From contig NC_073627.1 of the NCBI RefSeq assembly GCF_029407905.1, forward strand, positions 163,375,697 to 163,439,696: DNA of 64,000 nt, in the 5' to 3' direction. The translations under genes were made by a program, and so were the position numbers. This document shows positions 1 to 15,130 of the stretch, piece after piece; position 1 is the stretch's first letter; the number at the start of each line of letters is the position of its first letter. The notes beneath the pieces were generated by a model. It made no database searches and was not told the origin of the DNA. It saw only the letters and a list, made by a program, of their open reading frames with translations. The DNA is from Bubalus kerabau. Its lineage: Eukaryota; Chordata; Mammalia; Artiodactyla; Bovidae.

Positions 1-272
1 TAGACATGGCACCCCACTCCAGTACTCTTGCCTGGAAAATCCCATGGACGGAGGAGCCTGGTGCGCTGAAGTCCATGGGGTCTCTAAGAGTCGGACACGA
101 CTGAGCTACTTCACTTTCACTTTTCACTTTCATGCATTGGAGAAAGAAATGGCAACCCACTCCAGTGTTCTTGCCTGGAGAATCCCAGGGACAGAGGAGC
201 CTGGTGGGCTGCTGTCTATGGGGTCGCACAGAGTCGGACACAACTGAAGTGACTTAGCAGTAGCAGCAAGTG
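1..272 (+). repeat. Bov-A2 SINE (BovA dimer)
   Basis: Two BovA monomers in tandem, each with the 'ccactccagt..cttgcctgg' and 'gagtcggacac' signatures, joined by the usual 'tttcactttcatgcattgg' linker. The left end is cut by the window edge. Confidence 0.9.
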
Positions 273-451
273 TTAGACATGACTTAGCAACTGAACAATA
301 ACAACAACCCAGCAGTGGTGACTACAGGCTGTTGGGTGGGGCTGATCAACCCCACCCAACTCATTAGCTACTGGGGCTATGAGCTAGTGGGAAGATCCCA
401 CAATAGTGCCTATGAGCACCCGTGTCCACCAACAGAAGAAGTTTCCAAGTA

Positions 452-535
452 TGGCTGTTACTGTTCAGTCGCTAAGTTGTGTCCAACTCTTTGTGACCCC
501 ATAGACTAGCCTGCCAGGCTCCTCTGTCAATCCCC
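452..535 (-). repeat. BovA fragment
   Basis: Reverse-orientation BovA core ('gttcagtcgctaagttgtgt', then 'gccaggctcctctgtc'). It abuts a BovB 5' piece. Confidence 0.7.
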
Positions 536-735
536 TTTATGGATCACAGTCTTGTCATGGCAAAGGGGCTTGCATAATTCAATGAAGCTATGAGCTATGC
601 TATGCAGTGCCACCCAAGATGGGTGGGTCACGGTGAAGAGTTCTGATAAAACATGGTTCACTGGAAAAGGAAATGGCAACCCACTCCAGTATTCTTGCCA
701 TGAGAATCCCATGGACAGTGTGAAAAGTACAGCTG
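536..735 (+). repeat. BovB (RTE) 5'-region fragment
   Basis: Matches the 5' part of BovB as I know it ('gccacccaagatgggtgggt', 'ggtgaagagttctgataaaa', then the BovA-like 'ggaaatggcaacccactcc'). No coding capacity remains. Confidence 0.7.
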
Positions 736-2059
736 TTACCAGTGTCTATACCCACAGCCTGAGCCACACCCACCCACTGCCCCTCTGGGACACTCTTTAA
801 GACCAGCAGGCAGCTCTAACCCAGCTTTCCATCAAGTGACCACTTTTGCCCTAGGTCCCAGTGCATGTGTGTGCTCTTGAAGACTGAAGTGTCTGTTTCC
901 TCCAGTCCTGTGGGACACGCAAAATTAGGACCCTGCTTGCCTTCAAAGCCAAAGGCTCTGGGGGTTCATCTTGCTGATGCAGGATCCCTGGGCTGGAGAG
1001 CCCACCTGGGGCTCAGAACTCTCCGGTGGAAAAACCCTGCAATATAATTCCCTACTTTGTGGGTTGTCCACCCAGGAGTATGGTACTTGATGATAGTGTG
1101 AGTCTGCCCACTCCAACCATCTCAGTGTGGTTCCTGCTTTATGTCTTTAGTTGTTGAAGATCTATGCTGGTGGGTTCCTGTCTTTTTTATCAGTGCTTGC
1201 TCTGCAAATAGTTGTAATTTGGGCTGCCCGTGAGAGGACCCAAGCTCAGGGTCTTTCTGCTCTGTCATCTTGCCCCATCTGTATTGTGATCTTGTTTTCA
1301 GAATGAAGACATGCAAGCGGGCTTCTCCTGGTGTCTCCTCCCCTTCTCTGGCTCCTCCTCCATTTGCCCTTCCCAGTTCTTCGTGGGAGGTCTCCTTGCT
1401 TGAGTACTCTTAGTGTGGAAGATGCACTGCAGCACCCTCAGCCCAGGGAGGGCAGATCACTTCCTCTTACTGTAAAAAATACTTTGTAAGCACTTCAGCC
1501 CTCCTTCCACCACACCTATCTCTATAGTATTCCAGTCATGGCAGGATGATGTTATGAAAGTAGTACTTCTCAGTTGATCTTTTCCATCTCAAAACTTTGT
1601 GTGCCCAAGACTGGCATGGCTGGACCCAAACTAGAATTGGCTGAATATTTAGGGACATTCAGGGTATGGTGCTCCAGTGGAGTTTGGTAAGGGTCCTACC
1701 TCAGTGGCCTTGGTGCAATAGTCCTTTCCTCTTCCCTTTCAGAGGTCCTGCCCTACTGCCCCCTGTTCCCTGGAAGTCACGTGTTTCTTGCTTTTGCTGT
1801 TCCTTTTGTGGAGGACACTCTGCCTTCATCTTCAGAGGAAGATAGAAATGAATTCTTGTCAATCAAGTGTCAGGTCACTTATCCCTTTCTCAGAGGACTT
1901 CCTTAGTGCCCACCTAAAGTATTAGCCTTGTCAGTGTTCATCATGTTTATTTAAGGTAAGCTTGATGAGAGCATGAAGGTGCCTTGTTTTATATCCAATC
2001 CAAAGAGCACCTGACCCACGATAGGCACTTAATTGTTTCACTAGTGGTTGTTTATCTTT
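736..2059. other. Unassigned intergenic DNA
   Basis: No open frame, splice-flanked exon or repeat family that I can name. Short open frames here lack any recognisable protein motif. Confidence 0.5.
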
Positions 2060-3770
2060 TCACTCTTCTCTCCATTGGAAGTTCTTATTTTAGAAGAGTT
2101 TGTTGGAAATATCAAACAGTACAAGAAAGGCCATTAGGTACAAAATCCTCATGTGTTTATGAATTCATGACCAAATTAAATATGCAGTTTTATATAAAAA
2201 GAGGCATGTTTGTGTTTTCCTCCCCCATCCTCCCATTCTCCTCTAGAGTTCTGAGTGATACGGGTGCAGGTGTGTGTGTTCTTGCCGTGTGACCCACTCC
2301 TTCCTTCTTGCTTTTATGCCTCAGGCTCAAGCTTGCCCTGTATGAATGTGTCTCCCGCTCTGACTCAAGATTTCTGGGCACCAGGTTCCTGGGGGACTGG
2401 AATTCAGCCCCTCCTCCATCCCTCTCCTCCCTGCCCTTCCCCTGACTGGGCTGGCCCAGGTCCCTCACAGCCTCCCCAGGTGGTATCTCTGAGTCCCACC
2501 TGGGCTTGCTGGGCTCCTGGAGGTATGGACTGGCTCTGACGGAGCTATTGGGAAGGGGTGCCAAGACCCTGCCTGCTGGAATCCTGCTGTGGCCTCTCAC
2601 TTGTGAGCCTCCTGCCACCCCTGAGCCGCCTTCCCTTTCTGTCCCTGCTGGCCTTTCTGCATCCTCATCTTTGGGCCAGACGACTCAGGCCTGCAAGCTC
2701 ATGGAGACCTAATTCCCCTGCCGTTGGATTTCAGGTCCTGGCTCTCCCATCCCCCTAGAGTTCTTTTTTTTTTTTTTGGAACCCCCTAGAGTTCTTGAGA
2801 GGCCCCCACGGCCCCTCCTACAGCTTTCCCAGAGTGAAGGGGCTGGTGCAGAGCAGCACACCCCACCTCAGAGGGTCCCCTTCTGTCCCCTTCACCTCAG
2901 CTTCAGCCTGAGCTCAGCAGAAGTGAGCTGACCAGCCAGTAGAGGGCAGCACATGTCTGGTTTCCAAGCCTGCCACCTGGAGGACTTGGAGGGGAGGCAG
3001 CCACGGCCTTGAAGTCTAGGGCTCAGACACCAAGGGTCACAGCCATTCAAGACCTACTTGACCTGCCACCTCCTGCTCCTTCTCTTGACAAGGCCTTGAC
3101 CTCAAATCTCTAGGTCTTGGCACCACAAAATTCATGCAGAGGTTCCATTTTGGGGGGGGTTGCTCTATGCCACATTATTGGGGGTGGAGCCCCCCACACT
3201 GGGCCCTGGGACCAAAACCCAGTTCCTCTCCCTAAAGCATCTTTCTTAGATGAGTCCTGAGTGCTGAGGACAGGAGCTCAGTCTCTCTGGCTCCACCTTC
3301 ATCAGAGGGACCCTGTGTTCTGACTCTAACAAGGGTGTGTGGAATGAGATACAAATCAGAATCAGAAAAGGGGGACAGGGTCAGTTGTGGCCCAGCTTTC
3401 CCCCATGGGGCTGCAAGATACTGTCTTAATCCTCCACCATCCTCCAGTCTCCTCCCTCCTCTTCTTTGGACTGACCTTGGTTTTGCTCCTGTTCAATTCC
3501 CCCATTCTTCCCTGTTATCACCAACCAGCACTGGGTAAGGTCACGTACTTCATTACAATCCTTCTTTGCAAAGACTCCTATCCTCCATGTCAGTGCCCTT
3601 TTCCCTGACCTTTGACCCCTACCACATCCCACCCCTTCAACATGGTCATATCCTATGGAGTTACCTGCTGAAGTTGACAACAGACTGATTCTCACGATGG
3701 GTCCAACACCATGGTGATTCCCGAGCCCACCCTCCCCGCCCCTGCAACCTCATCCCCAGCATGCTGAAGG
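2060..3770 (+). repeat. Segmental duplicate block A (pairs with 44,320-45,500)
   Basis: Runs parallel to 44,320-45,500 in the same orientation. Shared landmarks in order are 'gaagagtttgttg', 'atatcaaaca', 'tataaaaagaggcatgt', 'gactcaagatttc', 'tgtgagcctcctgccac' and 'ccccagcatgctgaaggcc'. Divergence and indels are substantial, so the duplication is not recent. The block lies tail to tail with RHOBTB2, where the 3' end of TNFRSF10B lies in human, so a TNFRSF10 3'-UTR or 3'-flank origin is likely but unproven. No death-domain coding sequence was recognised in it. Confidence 0.6.
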
Positions 3771-4901
3771 CCTGCACCGTGCCCTCCAGAGTCAGTCAGT
3801 GGGGCCAGGACGTCCTCGGTCACAGCCGGTGACACTGCTTTCCTGAAAAGCATCGGAGTCAATTCTCCCACCTCGACCATTGCCTCATCCACATGGGGTC
3901 CCCTGCTTGGCTTTATAAGAATGAGAGCCATCCAGGGTCTTTTTCTGCTTTTCTTCTTTTGAGGGGACAGAGGCCACAATGTTTTTGTCGGTAGTGATTT
4001 TGTTCATTGTCTGCGTATTTTTGCAAAATTTACCCTCTCCCCATTAGAAGCTGTGCTGGCCAGCAGCGGGGGGGAGGAGCCCAAAGGAGCATGGGATTGC
4101 TGTACTCAGGTCCCATCACCCTCTACTTTCTCTCCCCCTGTTCCAGTGTTTCCTTTTGTTTCCATTTCCAAACCTGAGCGGTTAAGGATGGGGGGAAAGA
4201 GAAGTTTCTCACTGCACCAAGAAGCACTGCTTCCAGGGCTGAAGCTCTGGAAAACCTCTGCCACCTTCTCAGGCCTGGTTGCCCACAGCCCCGGAAGCAA
4301 TGCTGGCAGAGGGCAAGCCTTCTGCTTGCGGCTTCTGGCAGCTGCACCACAGAGGTGGAAGCCTGGAGTTGGGCTCTGAAGGCTTAATTTCTACCCTGAC
4401 TTTTCCAGTGAGGGTTTGAGTAGGCTCCACGTGGAAAGGCCCACAAAGCCACTATAACCCTTCAAGTCCATAAATGGAGACGTGGGGCCAACAGAGGTAG
4501 GACCCTGCCTGCCCACTGCTGCTCCCTGGGAGGGGGCCGCCTGCGCAGACCAGGACACACAGCTTCCCAGCAGGAGAGTTTCCCCTTTGATGCTAGGGTT
4601 CTGCGACCCACAGACAAGATGCCACAGTCCTCAGCTCTCTCCCCGATGCCCGCCTCCAAGAGTTGTCTCCCGGCCAGCCATGGAATCAGGACCTCTGCAC
4701 AGGGCCACTGCTCTGGTCCACGAGGCCAGGCTCCCTCCTCTCTGTGCTGAGCTATGTTGGCTGGTGAGAGCAGCTCCACCCAAAGGGTCCTGGTTATGCG
4801 AGTCCTCTGTCCCTGGGAGGTGGAGGCGGCGATGCGGAGGAGCAGAGGGGCAAAGACAAGTGGGGACAACAGCAGCAGGGTCAGAAGAGGGTGGCAGCAT
4901 C
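3771..4901 (-). other. 3' flank/3'-UTR side of the RHOBTB2 copy
   Basis: Sequence immediately downstream of the RHOBTB2 stop on the minus strand. It probably holds 3'-UTR sequence. I could not place a polyadenylation site with confidence. Open frames here have no family resemblance. Confidence 0.4.
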
Positions 4902-5543
<642 letters not shown>

Positions 5544-6461
5544 TCAGATGGGAGGGAAGGCTAGGCTGAGGGGTTTGGACTTCTTCTAGAAGGTGTGGGG
5601 GCTCCACAAAAGTTTGGGACCAGGGAAGTGAGGCAGTTGGAGCTGTGCTTTAGAAAGAAAATGCTAGAAGGGTGACGAGGAGAGAGCAGGAGTGGGAGAC
5701 CTGGTAGAGCACTAGTGGGGAGTAGGGTCACAGCAGAGCAGACGGTGCCCAGTGAAGAAACTGGGGGAGGCCAGCCACACCTCTCCCTGGATCCCATGAA
5801 TCCTGGACCCCTGGATTCCTGTCAGGCCCCAGGACCTGAGACATCAATTAAGCAGAGACCAAGCTGCAGGGACCCCAGAGGATGCCCAGATCTGTGTTGT
5901 CCAAGCTGTGACTTGTGCCCATTCCTAGGTTATGAAATTAATGTCATGAGTCGTGAACAGTATTAAAAACAACTGATAAATTTTTCAATATGTGTACTAG
6001 GTCACAAGATACAATGTAATTCTTGATAACCTAGAGGGGTGGGATGTGGGGATGGGAGGGAGGCTCAAGAGGCAGGGGATATATGTATAATTATGGCTGA
6101 TTTGCATTGTTGTTTGGCAGAAACCAACCAACACTGTAAAAATTAACAAACAAACAAAAATGTTTTTCTTAATGTGGAGTTTGGTCCACAAACATCTAAA
6201 AAATACCACCTCTAGTCTGACTGTACCTGTGAAAAGCAGAAGCTCAGAGGGGCAGAGTGAATTGCCCAAGGTCTCTGGTGGGCCGGGGCGGGGGGGCCGC
6301 CCTCCCCACCAGCGCTTTTTCCAGGACCCCCTCCGCTGGGCTGGGTGCATGTTTGCAGGCTACTCCCCACCCACAAGGGTCTTTGGAAGCCTCTGGGCGC
6401 CCTGGGTCAGAGGCTTGGACCCAAGGAGAGGGAGATGACAAATGCCGCTGGGGATGCTCAC

Positions 6462-6567
6462 CTGGGGACATGGCCTTCATGTCTCGGGGGAACTTGCGAC
6501 ACACATTGTTGTAGTTGGTGCAGATGTGGTGAAGACACCAGTCAGCCGACTGGTACGCACAGTGGAA
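6462..6567 (-). pseudogene. RHOBTB2: RHOBTB2 exon, C-terminal region
   Basis: 106 nt encoding [20 protein letters not shown] to KAMSP, donor gtgagc. The frame is open, with one Leu-to-Ser change against human. Confidence 0.9.
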
Positions 6568-7019
6568 CTGGGAACAGACAGGAGCATGTGTGTGCTGGGA
6601 CTCATGGGCCAAGGTCTGCACACAGATGTCTACTTTGGCCTTCAGAGCCAGAGCTTTGACGCAGGTGGGCAAAGGCCCTGAGTCACAAAGAACCCACTTC
6701 GAGAGGCAAGGCCACACAAAACCATGACGGAATGACATGGATTTGCTCCTTGGCCCCACCACCACCACCACCTCACCTGTGACCTGCCCCCAGCAGCCCC
6801 AGAAACCCACAGTCCTATGAGGTAGCCTCTTACTGGGTCTGCCCTCCTCAGATCTGACCCCTCATCCTCCATGCTGGACCAGAGCAGCCTGCATTAAGGT
6901 GCTGACAACCGGGCTTAGAGAGCTGACCTCCCAGGCATATCTGCCATATTTTAACTTCATAAACTAATCTTTAGAATGTTTGGCACCCTGAGGGCTGGTA
7001 GGGGAGATTTTGCTTGCCT

Positions 7020-7226
7020 GTTTTGGGTGGCTCAGACAGTAAAGAATCTGCCCGCAATGCAGGACACCTGGGTTCAATCCCTGGGTCAGCAGGATCCCCT
7101 TGAGGAGGAAATGGCAACCCACTTCAGTATTCTTGCCTGGAGAATCCCATAGACAGAGGAGCCTGGCAGGCTAAAGTGCACGGGGTCGCAGAGAGCCAGA
7201 CATGACTGAGCAACTGAGACTATCAC
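7020..7226 (+). repeat. Bov-tA SINE
   Basis: tRNA-derived head ('ggctcagacagtaaagaatc', 'ggttcaatccctgggtc') followed by a BovA body ending 'gactgagcaactgag'. It lies in a RHOBTB2 intron. Confidence 0.9.
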
Positions 7227-7570
7227 TTGGGAAAATGGAGGAAGGAAGTCCATCTTAGATGGAGAGTCCCCAGTGTGCCTTAAATGACCCCAGCAGGCAG
7301 CAACCACGTCTATACAGGGCTCTGGTTTCCCTCTCCGGCCCAACGGTTGCCTGAAGTCTCCGTCCCTTCCTGCCACAGCCAGCCTCTTCTCTTGGCATGT
7401 TGGGGTGAATCCTCTGGCCTGCAGGATAAGATGGGTCTGCCCACTGGGGGAACCAAGTCTGTCAATGGGTTCCCTTCCTACCCACCACCTCCCGAACCCT
7501 CCCCATTTGCTGCCAACAGGCAGAGCCCAGAGCTGAGAATGTTGGAGAGATTCCTTCCCTGTCATCCTAC

Positions 7571-7659
7571 CTGAGCCAGTTCCAGGAACACAAGGACGTC
7601 CCCGTCGATGTCCACCATCATCTGAGTTGCTTCCATCAGCCCAGTCACTGTGTACTGCT
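7571..7659 (-). pseudogene. RHOBTB2: RHOBTB2 exon, end of BTB2
   Basis: 89 nt, acceptor ..gtcacag, encoding [20 protein letters not shown] to ELAQ, donor gtagga. Locally intact and highly conserved. Confidence 0.9.
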
Positions 7660-8521
7660 CTGTGACACACACACAGCCAGGAATGGGCTGAAGAACCACA
7701 GGAGTGGACAGGCACTTGTTTATCCCCGCCCCGACCCCAGCAGGGGCCCACAGCAGGGCAAAGAGAGGTCCAGAGCAAGTCTCAACAGGCCAGGAAAGGC
7801 TACAGGAGATTTAAGTCGGCTCCTACCAGTGAGAAAACCAGGATTGGAGCAAGACTTTCCCACTGGAGAGGAGGTGGGAAGTGAAGGTGGAGACTAGAAT
7901 AACCTATGAAGTTTTTTAAGCTACATATGTTGCAGCAAGGAGTTATACAGGTGGGGTGAAAGCCCCCAACCCTGAGAATCAGCCATTGATACTGATGGGA
8001 GGGGGTATTAAATCTCAAATTTGCTGAGAACTATAGATTAGAACTAAGGATTAAATCAAGTTGTTCATTTTAATTTAAATTTTGTAACAAATTGTGTACT
8101 AACCTTGCATTTCATGTTAAGACCTTTCTAGGGAAGAAGTAAACACTTTGAGTTCTGAATTTTAACTGTAGCAGTATAAACTGATAAAGTATTTTATCTT
8201 TAAAAGTAATATATCTCAGCTGAGTCCATGGGAAAAAACCTAGAAACAACAGCCATCCCAATAGCAAAAGCATTGCTAATGCAAATGCTGTAGCCTTGAA
8301 ATCCCATTTCCAACTACAGGAAGCCAAGACTTCTTAGAGAAATGGCTGATACCGGGTATGGGGCAGGAAATGTACACAATGAACCTGGCACATCTTGTCA
8401 TTCCTGAGCATCGAAAGCTCCTCTAGAGACTTTGCAGCCAACTTGAGAAGACTTCTACAGGTTAAAGGAACAGCAGAGTATCTGAGTTTCCATAAAGCTA
8501 ATTGCAATGATTTAAAACCGA

Positions 8522-9335
8522 TAGCTGGAATCAAGATTGCCGGGAGAAACATCAGTAACCTCAGATATGCAGAGGACACCATCTTTATGGCAGAAAGCAA
8601 AGAACTAAAGAACCTCTTGATGAAAGCGAAAGAGGAGAGTGAAAAAGTTGGCTTAAAACTCAACATTCAGAAAACTAAGATCATGGCATCCGGTCCCATG
8701 ACTTCATGGCAGATAGATGGGGAAACAATGGAAATACTGAGAGACTTTATTTTGGGGGGCTCCAAAATCACTGCAGATGGTGACTGATGCCGTGAAATTA
8801 AAAGATGCTTGCTCCTTGAAAGAAAAGCTATGACCAACCTAGACAGCATATTAAAAAGCAGAGACATTACTCTACCAACAAAAGTCCATCTAGTCAAAGC
8901 TATGGTTTTTCCAGTAGTCATGTATGGATGTGAGAGTTGGACTATAAAGAAGGCTGAGTGCTAAAGAATTGATGCTTTTGAATTGTGGTGTTAGAGAAGA
9001 CTCTTGAGAGTCCCCTGGACTGCAAGGAGATCCAACCAGTCAATCTTAAAGGAGATCAGTCCTGAATATTCATTGGAAGGACGGATGCTGAACCTGAGAC
9101 TCCAATACTTTGGCCACTTGATGTGAAGAACCCACTCATTTGAAAAGATCCTGATGCTGGGAAAGATTGAAGACAGGAGAAGGGGACGACAGAGGACGAG
9201 ATGGGTGGATGGTATCACTGACGTGATGGACATGAGTTTGAGTAGGCTTCAGGAGTTGGTGATGGACAGGGATGCCTGGCATGCTGCAGTCCATGGGGTC
9301 ACAAAGAGTCGAACACGACTGAGCAAGTGACCTGA
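8522..9335 (+). repeat. BovB (RTE) 3' half, dead
   Basis: Contains the RT palm region with the YADD box altered to YAED ('gatatgcagaggacacc'), then KITADGD with TGA after it, the VMYGCESW equivalent, LQYFGHL and the BovA-like 3' end. Frameshifts and stops abolish coding. BovB is the RTE-clade element known for horizontal transfer between reptiles and ruminants. Confidence 0.92.
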
Positions 9336-9461
9336 ACTAAAAACCAATAGAGTATGTTCAAGTCCAAAAATTCATAATCACATGTAATATTAATAAAAAA
9401 TCAACTGGTCACTCTCAAAGGATGATAGGAAACAAATGTGTGTCTTGAAAACTGGTAAACA

Positions 9462-9625
9462 GGGACTTCCCTGATGGTCCAGTGGCTAAAACTCTACACT
9501 TCCAATGCAGGGGACCCAGGTTCAACCCCTGGTAAAGGAGCTAGGTCCCACATGCCACAACTAAAGATCCTTCATGCCACCACTAAGACTCCACTGCAGC
9601 CAAATAAGTACATGAATATGAGAGA
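9462..9625 (+). repeat. CHR/ART2-type SINE
   Basis: tRNA-Glu-type head 'acttccctgatggtccagtg', 'ggttcaacccctggt', then the 'cacatgccacaactaaag' tail repeats. It lies in a RHOBTB2 intron. Confidence 0.85.
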
Positions 9626-10825
9626 AAAGAAAAACAACTGGTAAATTAAAATGCCACATATTCACCTGCCTTTCCTACATGAACTATTCTACTGGGAAAT
9701 CAAACTATAGGTGAGGGAAAGTTTCCCTCCTTTTGAAAGTATTCTAACAGATTAAAAAAGAAAAAAAAAGACCTGGAATATTACCATTTCACAACACTTA
9801 ATAAATAAATGGATCCAGGCAATAAAACTCAAAGGCTGCTAACACCACAAAAAGAGAGAAAAGCATATGATCTATGTTTCTTGATGAAAAGCAGAAACAG
9901 CCTACAAAATGTAGTCTCACCAAAAGAAGACTGGATCTAATCTAGCCTCTAGACCTGAAGGCCAGTTGATAGGAAGGAAACATGGTGGATACAGAAAGGC
10001 GATCAGTAAATAAATCTAGGTTCCCTGGATCAGAGGGTTTTTCCAACATATCACAAGGGAAATTTCTGTTTTTGTTTTTAACAGACAAGGTACTTACAGA
10101 TTAAAAAAAACCTTAAAAGATATACAAAAAATAAAACCATGCTATAGTGTTTCAGGATGCACACTTGGATGACATAACTATGAAGAAGAGTAAGGAAAAG
10201 CACTCATCAAATCTTAGCGCATTAGGCAGAACGGTTACTCTGGGGTGGGGAGGGCCTATGGTTGAGAGGGACAGACTGGGGGCTCCGGTGTGGCGAGCAA
10301 GGGCCACTTTGGTTTGTAATAATTTATTAAGATGAACACATATTACATGTTTTGTGCAATATTTAACATTTTAAAAATTAAGCTTAAACTAATAACTTCA
10401 TAGTAAGCTTATATCACAAAACATGTCACTTATTATACAACATTTGGCATTTTCCACTGTTCCTTGACAAGGTACATAGAAACATATTTTTTAAAGATGA
10501 TTTTTAGTGATTATGAAGCATTTCAAAGGAAAGGCCATTCAATGTTATTTTCTATAAGCCTTTCCATGCAGCAGTGAGAGGTAACATTTTTAATGGCTAC
10601 CTTGCAAAATCCATCCACGTGTGCTTAACCAGTGTGCCTGTTTGACTTGTTTCTGATTGCTTGCTATGATGAAACAAACTTAAAGAAACACCTGAATACG
10701 TTTTTTTTTTCATTTGGGCCATTTCTTTGCAGCAAGTCTTTCAAAAGTTATTTAGTCTAAGAGTTTAGACTGTTTTCTGTGTTCTGGGAATGCTGTACCA
10801 CTTTTTCAAATTGTTGCAGCTGTGA

Positions 10826-10958
10826 TCTTATTTATTTTTTATTTACTTATTGGTGGCATCACTCAGCATGCGGGATCTTAGTTCTCTTACCAGGGATCGA
10901 ACCCCTGCCCCCTTCAGTGGAAGTGCAGCCTTAACCACCAGACCACCAGGGAATTCTG
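10826..10958 (-). repeat. CHR/ART2-type SINE, reverse
   Basis: Reverse orientation: 'tatttacttattggtgg' tail side, 'accagggatcgaacccctgc', 'accaccagggaattc' head. Confidence 0.85.
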
Positions 10959-12009
10959 CAGTTGAAATCTCTAGAAGCCTCTTACTCCCTGCCCTAAAGC
11001 CCTCAGTGTCCCCTGGCCTGCCTCTGCAGTCTCAGCTCTTAATATTTGATTCTGGTCTATCATTTCCACCTCTTCCAGGGACCAGGCGCCACTTTTCAAC
11101 TCATTTATCATCATAGGATCGCTGCTTCCCTCATAGCCAAGTCCCAATCTTGATCATCTGCCAAGGGACACAGCAGGTCTAACACCAGGTCCTTCCCTGA
11201 ACCTCAGCTCAGTATCTGAGGCTTTGCTCTCTGCCGCCGACCCACCCAAGGACATTAACCTGGACATCAATGCCAGTACAGGTACCAACACCAACATCAA
11301 AGGAACGCACATGCTGACTCCAGCTCAGGAGCTCCACCTGTCGGCGGGCACCAAGGGCTCCAGACGGCTTCTCATCTGCACTGCACCATCTCTCCTCCTG
11401 CCCTGGCACCCCAAGCGCTGCTCCTTGGTCTCCCTCCTGCCGCAGTCCCTGCTCCACCCAAGCCTCTGGGGTTGGTCCATCCTGAAACCTGAGCTCTAGC
11501 TCACAGGATCTTCCAGGAATCAAAGAATTAGGAGTGACCAACAATAAGGTCAATGTTTACTGTGTTTCTAGAAGAAGAAAGAGAAAGGGAAGGTGGAAGA
11601 GAAGAAGGAAATGAGAAAGGGGAAGAAAAAGGAAAGGCAGAAGGAGGAGATGCAAGGGTAGGAATGAGGAATGGTGTTCTGTTCTTTTTGGCTTCTTAAG
11701 CTTGCCTGAGTGTGGCCAAGCTGAGAACCTCGAGCCCTGGCATCTACTGGTGCCCACTTGCTGCACCGCAATAACCTCTAGAGAGACCTATAAGGTGACC
11801 CCACCAAGCATCCCTCTCACACATCTCTTTACATCCACGTCCTCACCGCAACCCCAATATGCACCGATGTATCTCACGCTATGTTAACATATCCCCTTGG
11901 TGCTGGTGGCCTGTCCCCTAGGAGGAGACAGGTGAGAGAAGAAATCATGACTCCCAGGGGATCCCCTGACTCCTCCTCCTCCTCCCTGGAGGCTCTTCCC
12001 CTGGGCTTA

Positions 12010-12165
<156 letters not shown>

Positions 12166-12812
12166 CTGTGGATGGGAAGGAATGGAGCAGGCTGCAGCAA
12201 GGTCCAGCTTTAGGGAAAGAACAGCAGTTCTGAAGAACTCAGAAGGCTCTGGCCTGGACAGTTGGTCTCCCATAGACAGGCTGCCACCCCTCTGCGGTCC
12301 CTGGACCTGCTCAGAACCCCTCCTTCCCTAAAGGCTAATCTCCCACACCAACAGCCTGCAATGAACCCATCTGCTGAGCACCTGTGAGCAGGGCTCCAAC
12401 AGCTTTTAAAAGGACCTGGACTCGCGTTAGCATCTTTCTGGTTTGGAGGAACCATGAAGGAGTCCTTCTGGTCACCTGCACCCAACCCCACTCTATCCTT
12501 CGGGGAGCAGTGCAAATGGGATGTGGATGAATGGAGCGAACACCAGCTGGTCTCTCTGGGCTGCTCAAAGCTACAGCTCTGGGCCTCTGGGATCTCTCCA
12601 GAGCAGGACCAACACAAAAACTGCTTTCTCATCAGCCGCCAGCCTCTCCAGGCTGCACTGGGAATTGGCTGGAACTTTACAGATGCTTCTGTGGCTCTGA
12701 AGAGTTCCCATCTCACACTTTGCACATCTCAACCCACTCATGCTTCAGGGAGCAGAGGCAACTCAAACCTCGAACTCTCCTCTTCACCTCCCAGAAGGAC
12801 TCCCTTTCCAGT

Positions 12813-12962
12813 GTGTGCTAAGTCGCTTAAGTCATGTCCGACTCTGTGTGACCCTATGGACTGTAGCCCGCCAGGCTCCTCTGTCCACGGGAATCTCCAG
12901 GTAAGAATACTGGAAAAGGGTGCCCTTCCCTCCTCCAAAGGATCTTCCAGACCCAGAAATCT
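12813..12962 (-). repeat. Bov-tA/BovA fragment, reverse
   Basis: 'gtgtgctaagtcgct', 'catgtccgactctgtgtgac', 'gccaggctcctctgtcc'; a partial copy in a RHOBTB2 intron. Confidence 0.85.
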
Positions 12963-13635
12963 TAGGAAATCCCTTCTCAGGGTTATAGGATGCTATGCTC
13001 TAACATTCTTTGTTCAGCTTTTCATTCAAGTGCTTGCTGAGCACTGGCTAAGGGACCAGAGCTGAGAAGGGTACTCAGCAGAAATAAAAGACCTCATCCC
13101 CATACTCAAGGGAAACCTCAGATCAGCTGGAGAAACTTGGTGTGGACCCTTGGAACTTTAAGTAGATTCACAAAGGAGGACACTGTTAACTACAAGGCTG
13201 AGGGATGGACAGTCAGTGTCAGAGTTCAGAGAAGGGCAGAAAGGAGATCAGACTTGAACTCCAGTCTTGATTTGGCTAGAACTCCCACTGACTCCTGATG
13301 TTTCCTCTTAGTAATTTTCTACCCTCTGACTCCCACCCTACACCTTGACTATAAACCCCACTTGATCATGCTCAATTAAGAATTAAAACCACTTCTATAC
13401 TGAGGTCTCTCTTCCCCTATTGCAATAGTTTCTGAATAAAAATCTGTTCTTACTGCTTGAAGAAAAAAGTTTTTTCTCAACTATAGAGCTAGGATGTGAC
13501 CATAATTGTCCATCTTGGTATACTGCAAAGTCCATGACTATAGGAGCCATCTCATAAACTTCTCTTGGGCCCATCACTTGGTGGTTTGTATAGAGTCAAG
13601 GCTGAAGGAAGTACTGTGAAGTAACAGATGCCTCA

Positions 13636-13830
<195 letters not shown>

Positions 13831-14430
13831 TCACGTGAGGATGGGGTGAAAGAATATGGGACAACCAGCCCCACGGGTCGACACTGCTCCAAGATGACTG
13901 CTTCCTCCTGAAGCCACACTCTGTGAGCACCACATGACCACAATCTCAAGCTGGGGGCTCTAGGTTTCAGGAGCAGAGCCGCAGTATCTCCAGGACATCA
14001 GTGGCTGAGATGACTCAGAATGCTACTCGGACCAACCCAGATTCTGCAGAAAGAGCCTGGAGGGAAGTCCCCTGCCTTTGGGACACCAGCTCCTAAGCCT
14101 GTTTCATACCTGAGAAGGTGCCTTTGGCCAAGCACTCCTTAACCCGGTTGGTCCGGCGGACATGGAAGGCCTTGGTGATCTCCTGGTTCATGAAGGCCTC
14201 GTTGTTGAGGATGTTGGCCACCATCAAGTGCAGATCAAAGACCTCAAGCAGCTCAGCGATGTGGGCGATGTGCATGAGGTCTCGCTCATTCTCGTCCAGC
14301 TCCCCTGTGTACAGGTACTTGAGAACAGTCTGGAACGGCCCTGGCTGGATGGAGTTGTCCATTTTCACCACCACCATCAGCCGGGATTTATAAGTCAGTG
14401 GGTCTTCTGTCATCTCTTCCTGGATGCTCA

Positions 14431-15130
<700 letters not shown>

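Noticed and set aside
2190..2618. Minus-strand 142-codon frame in block A
   Set aside because: Pro/Arg-rich, not matched by a comparable open frame in block B, no domain recognised.
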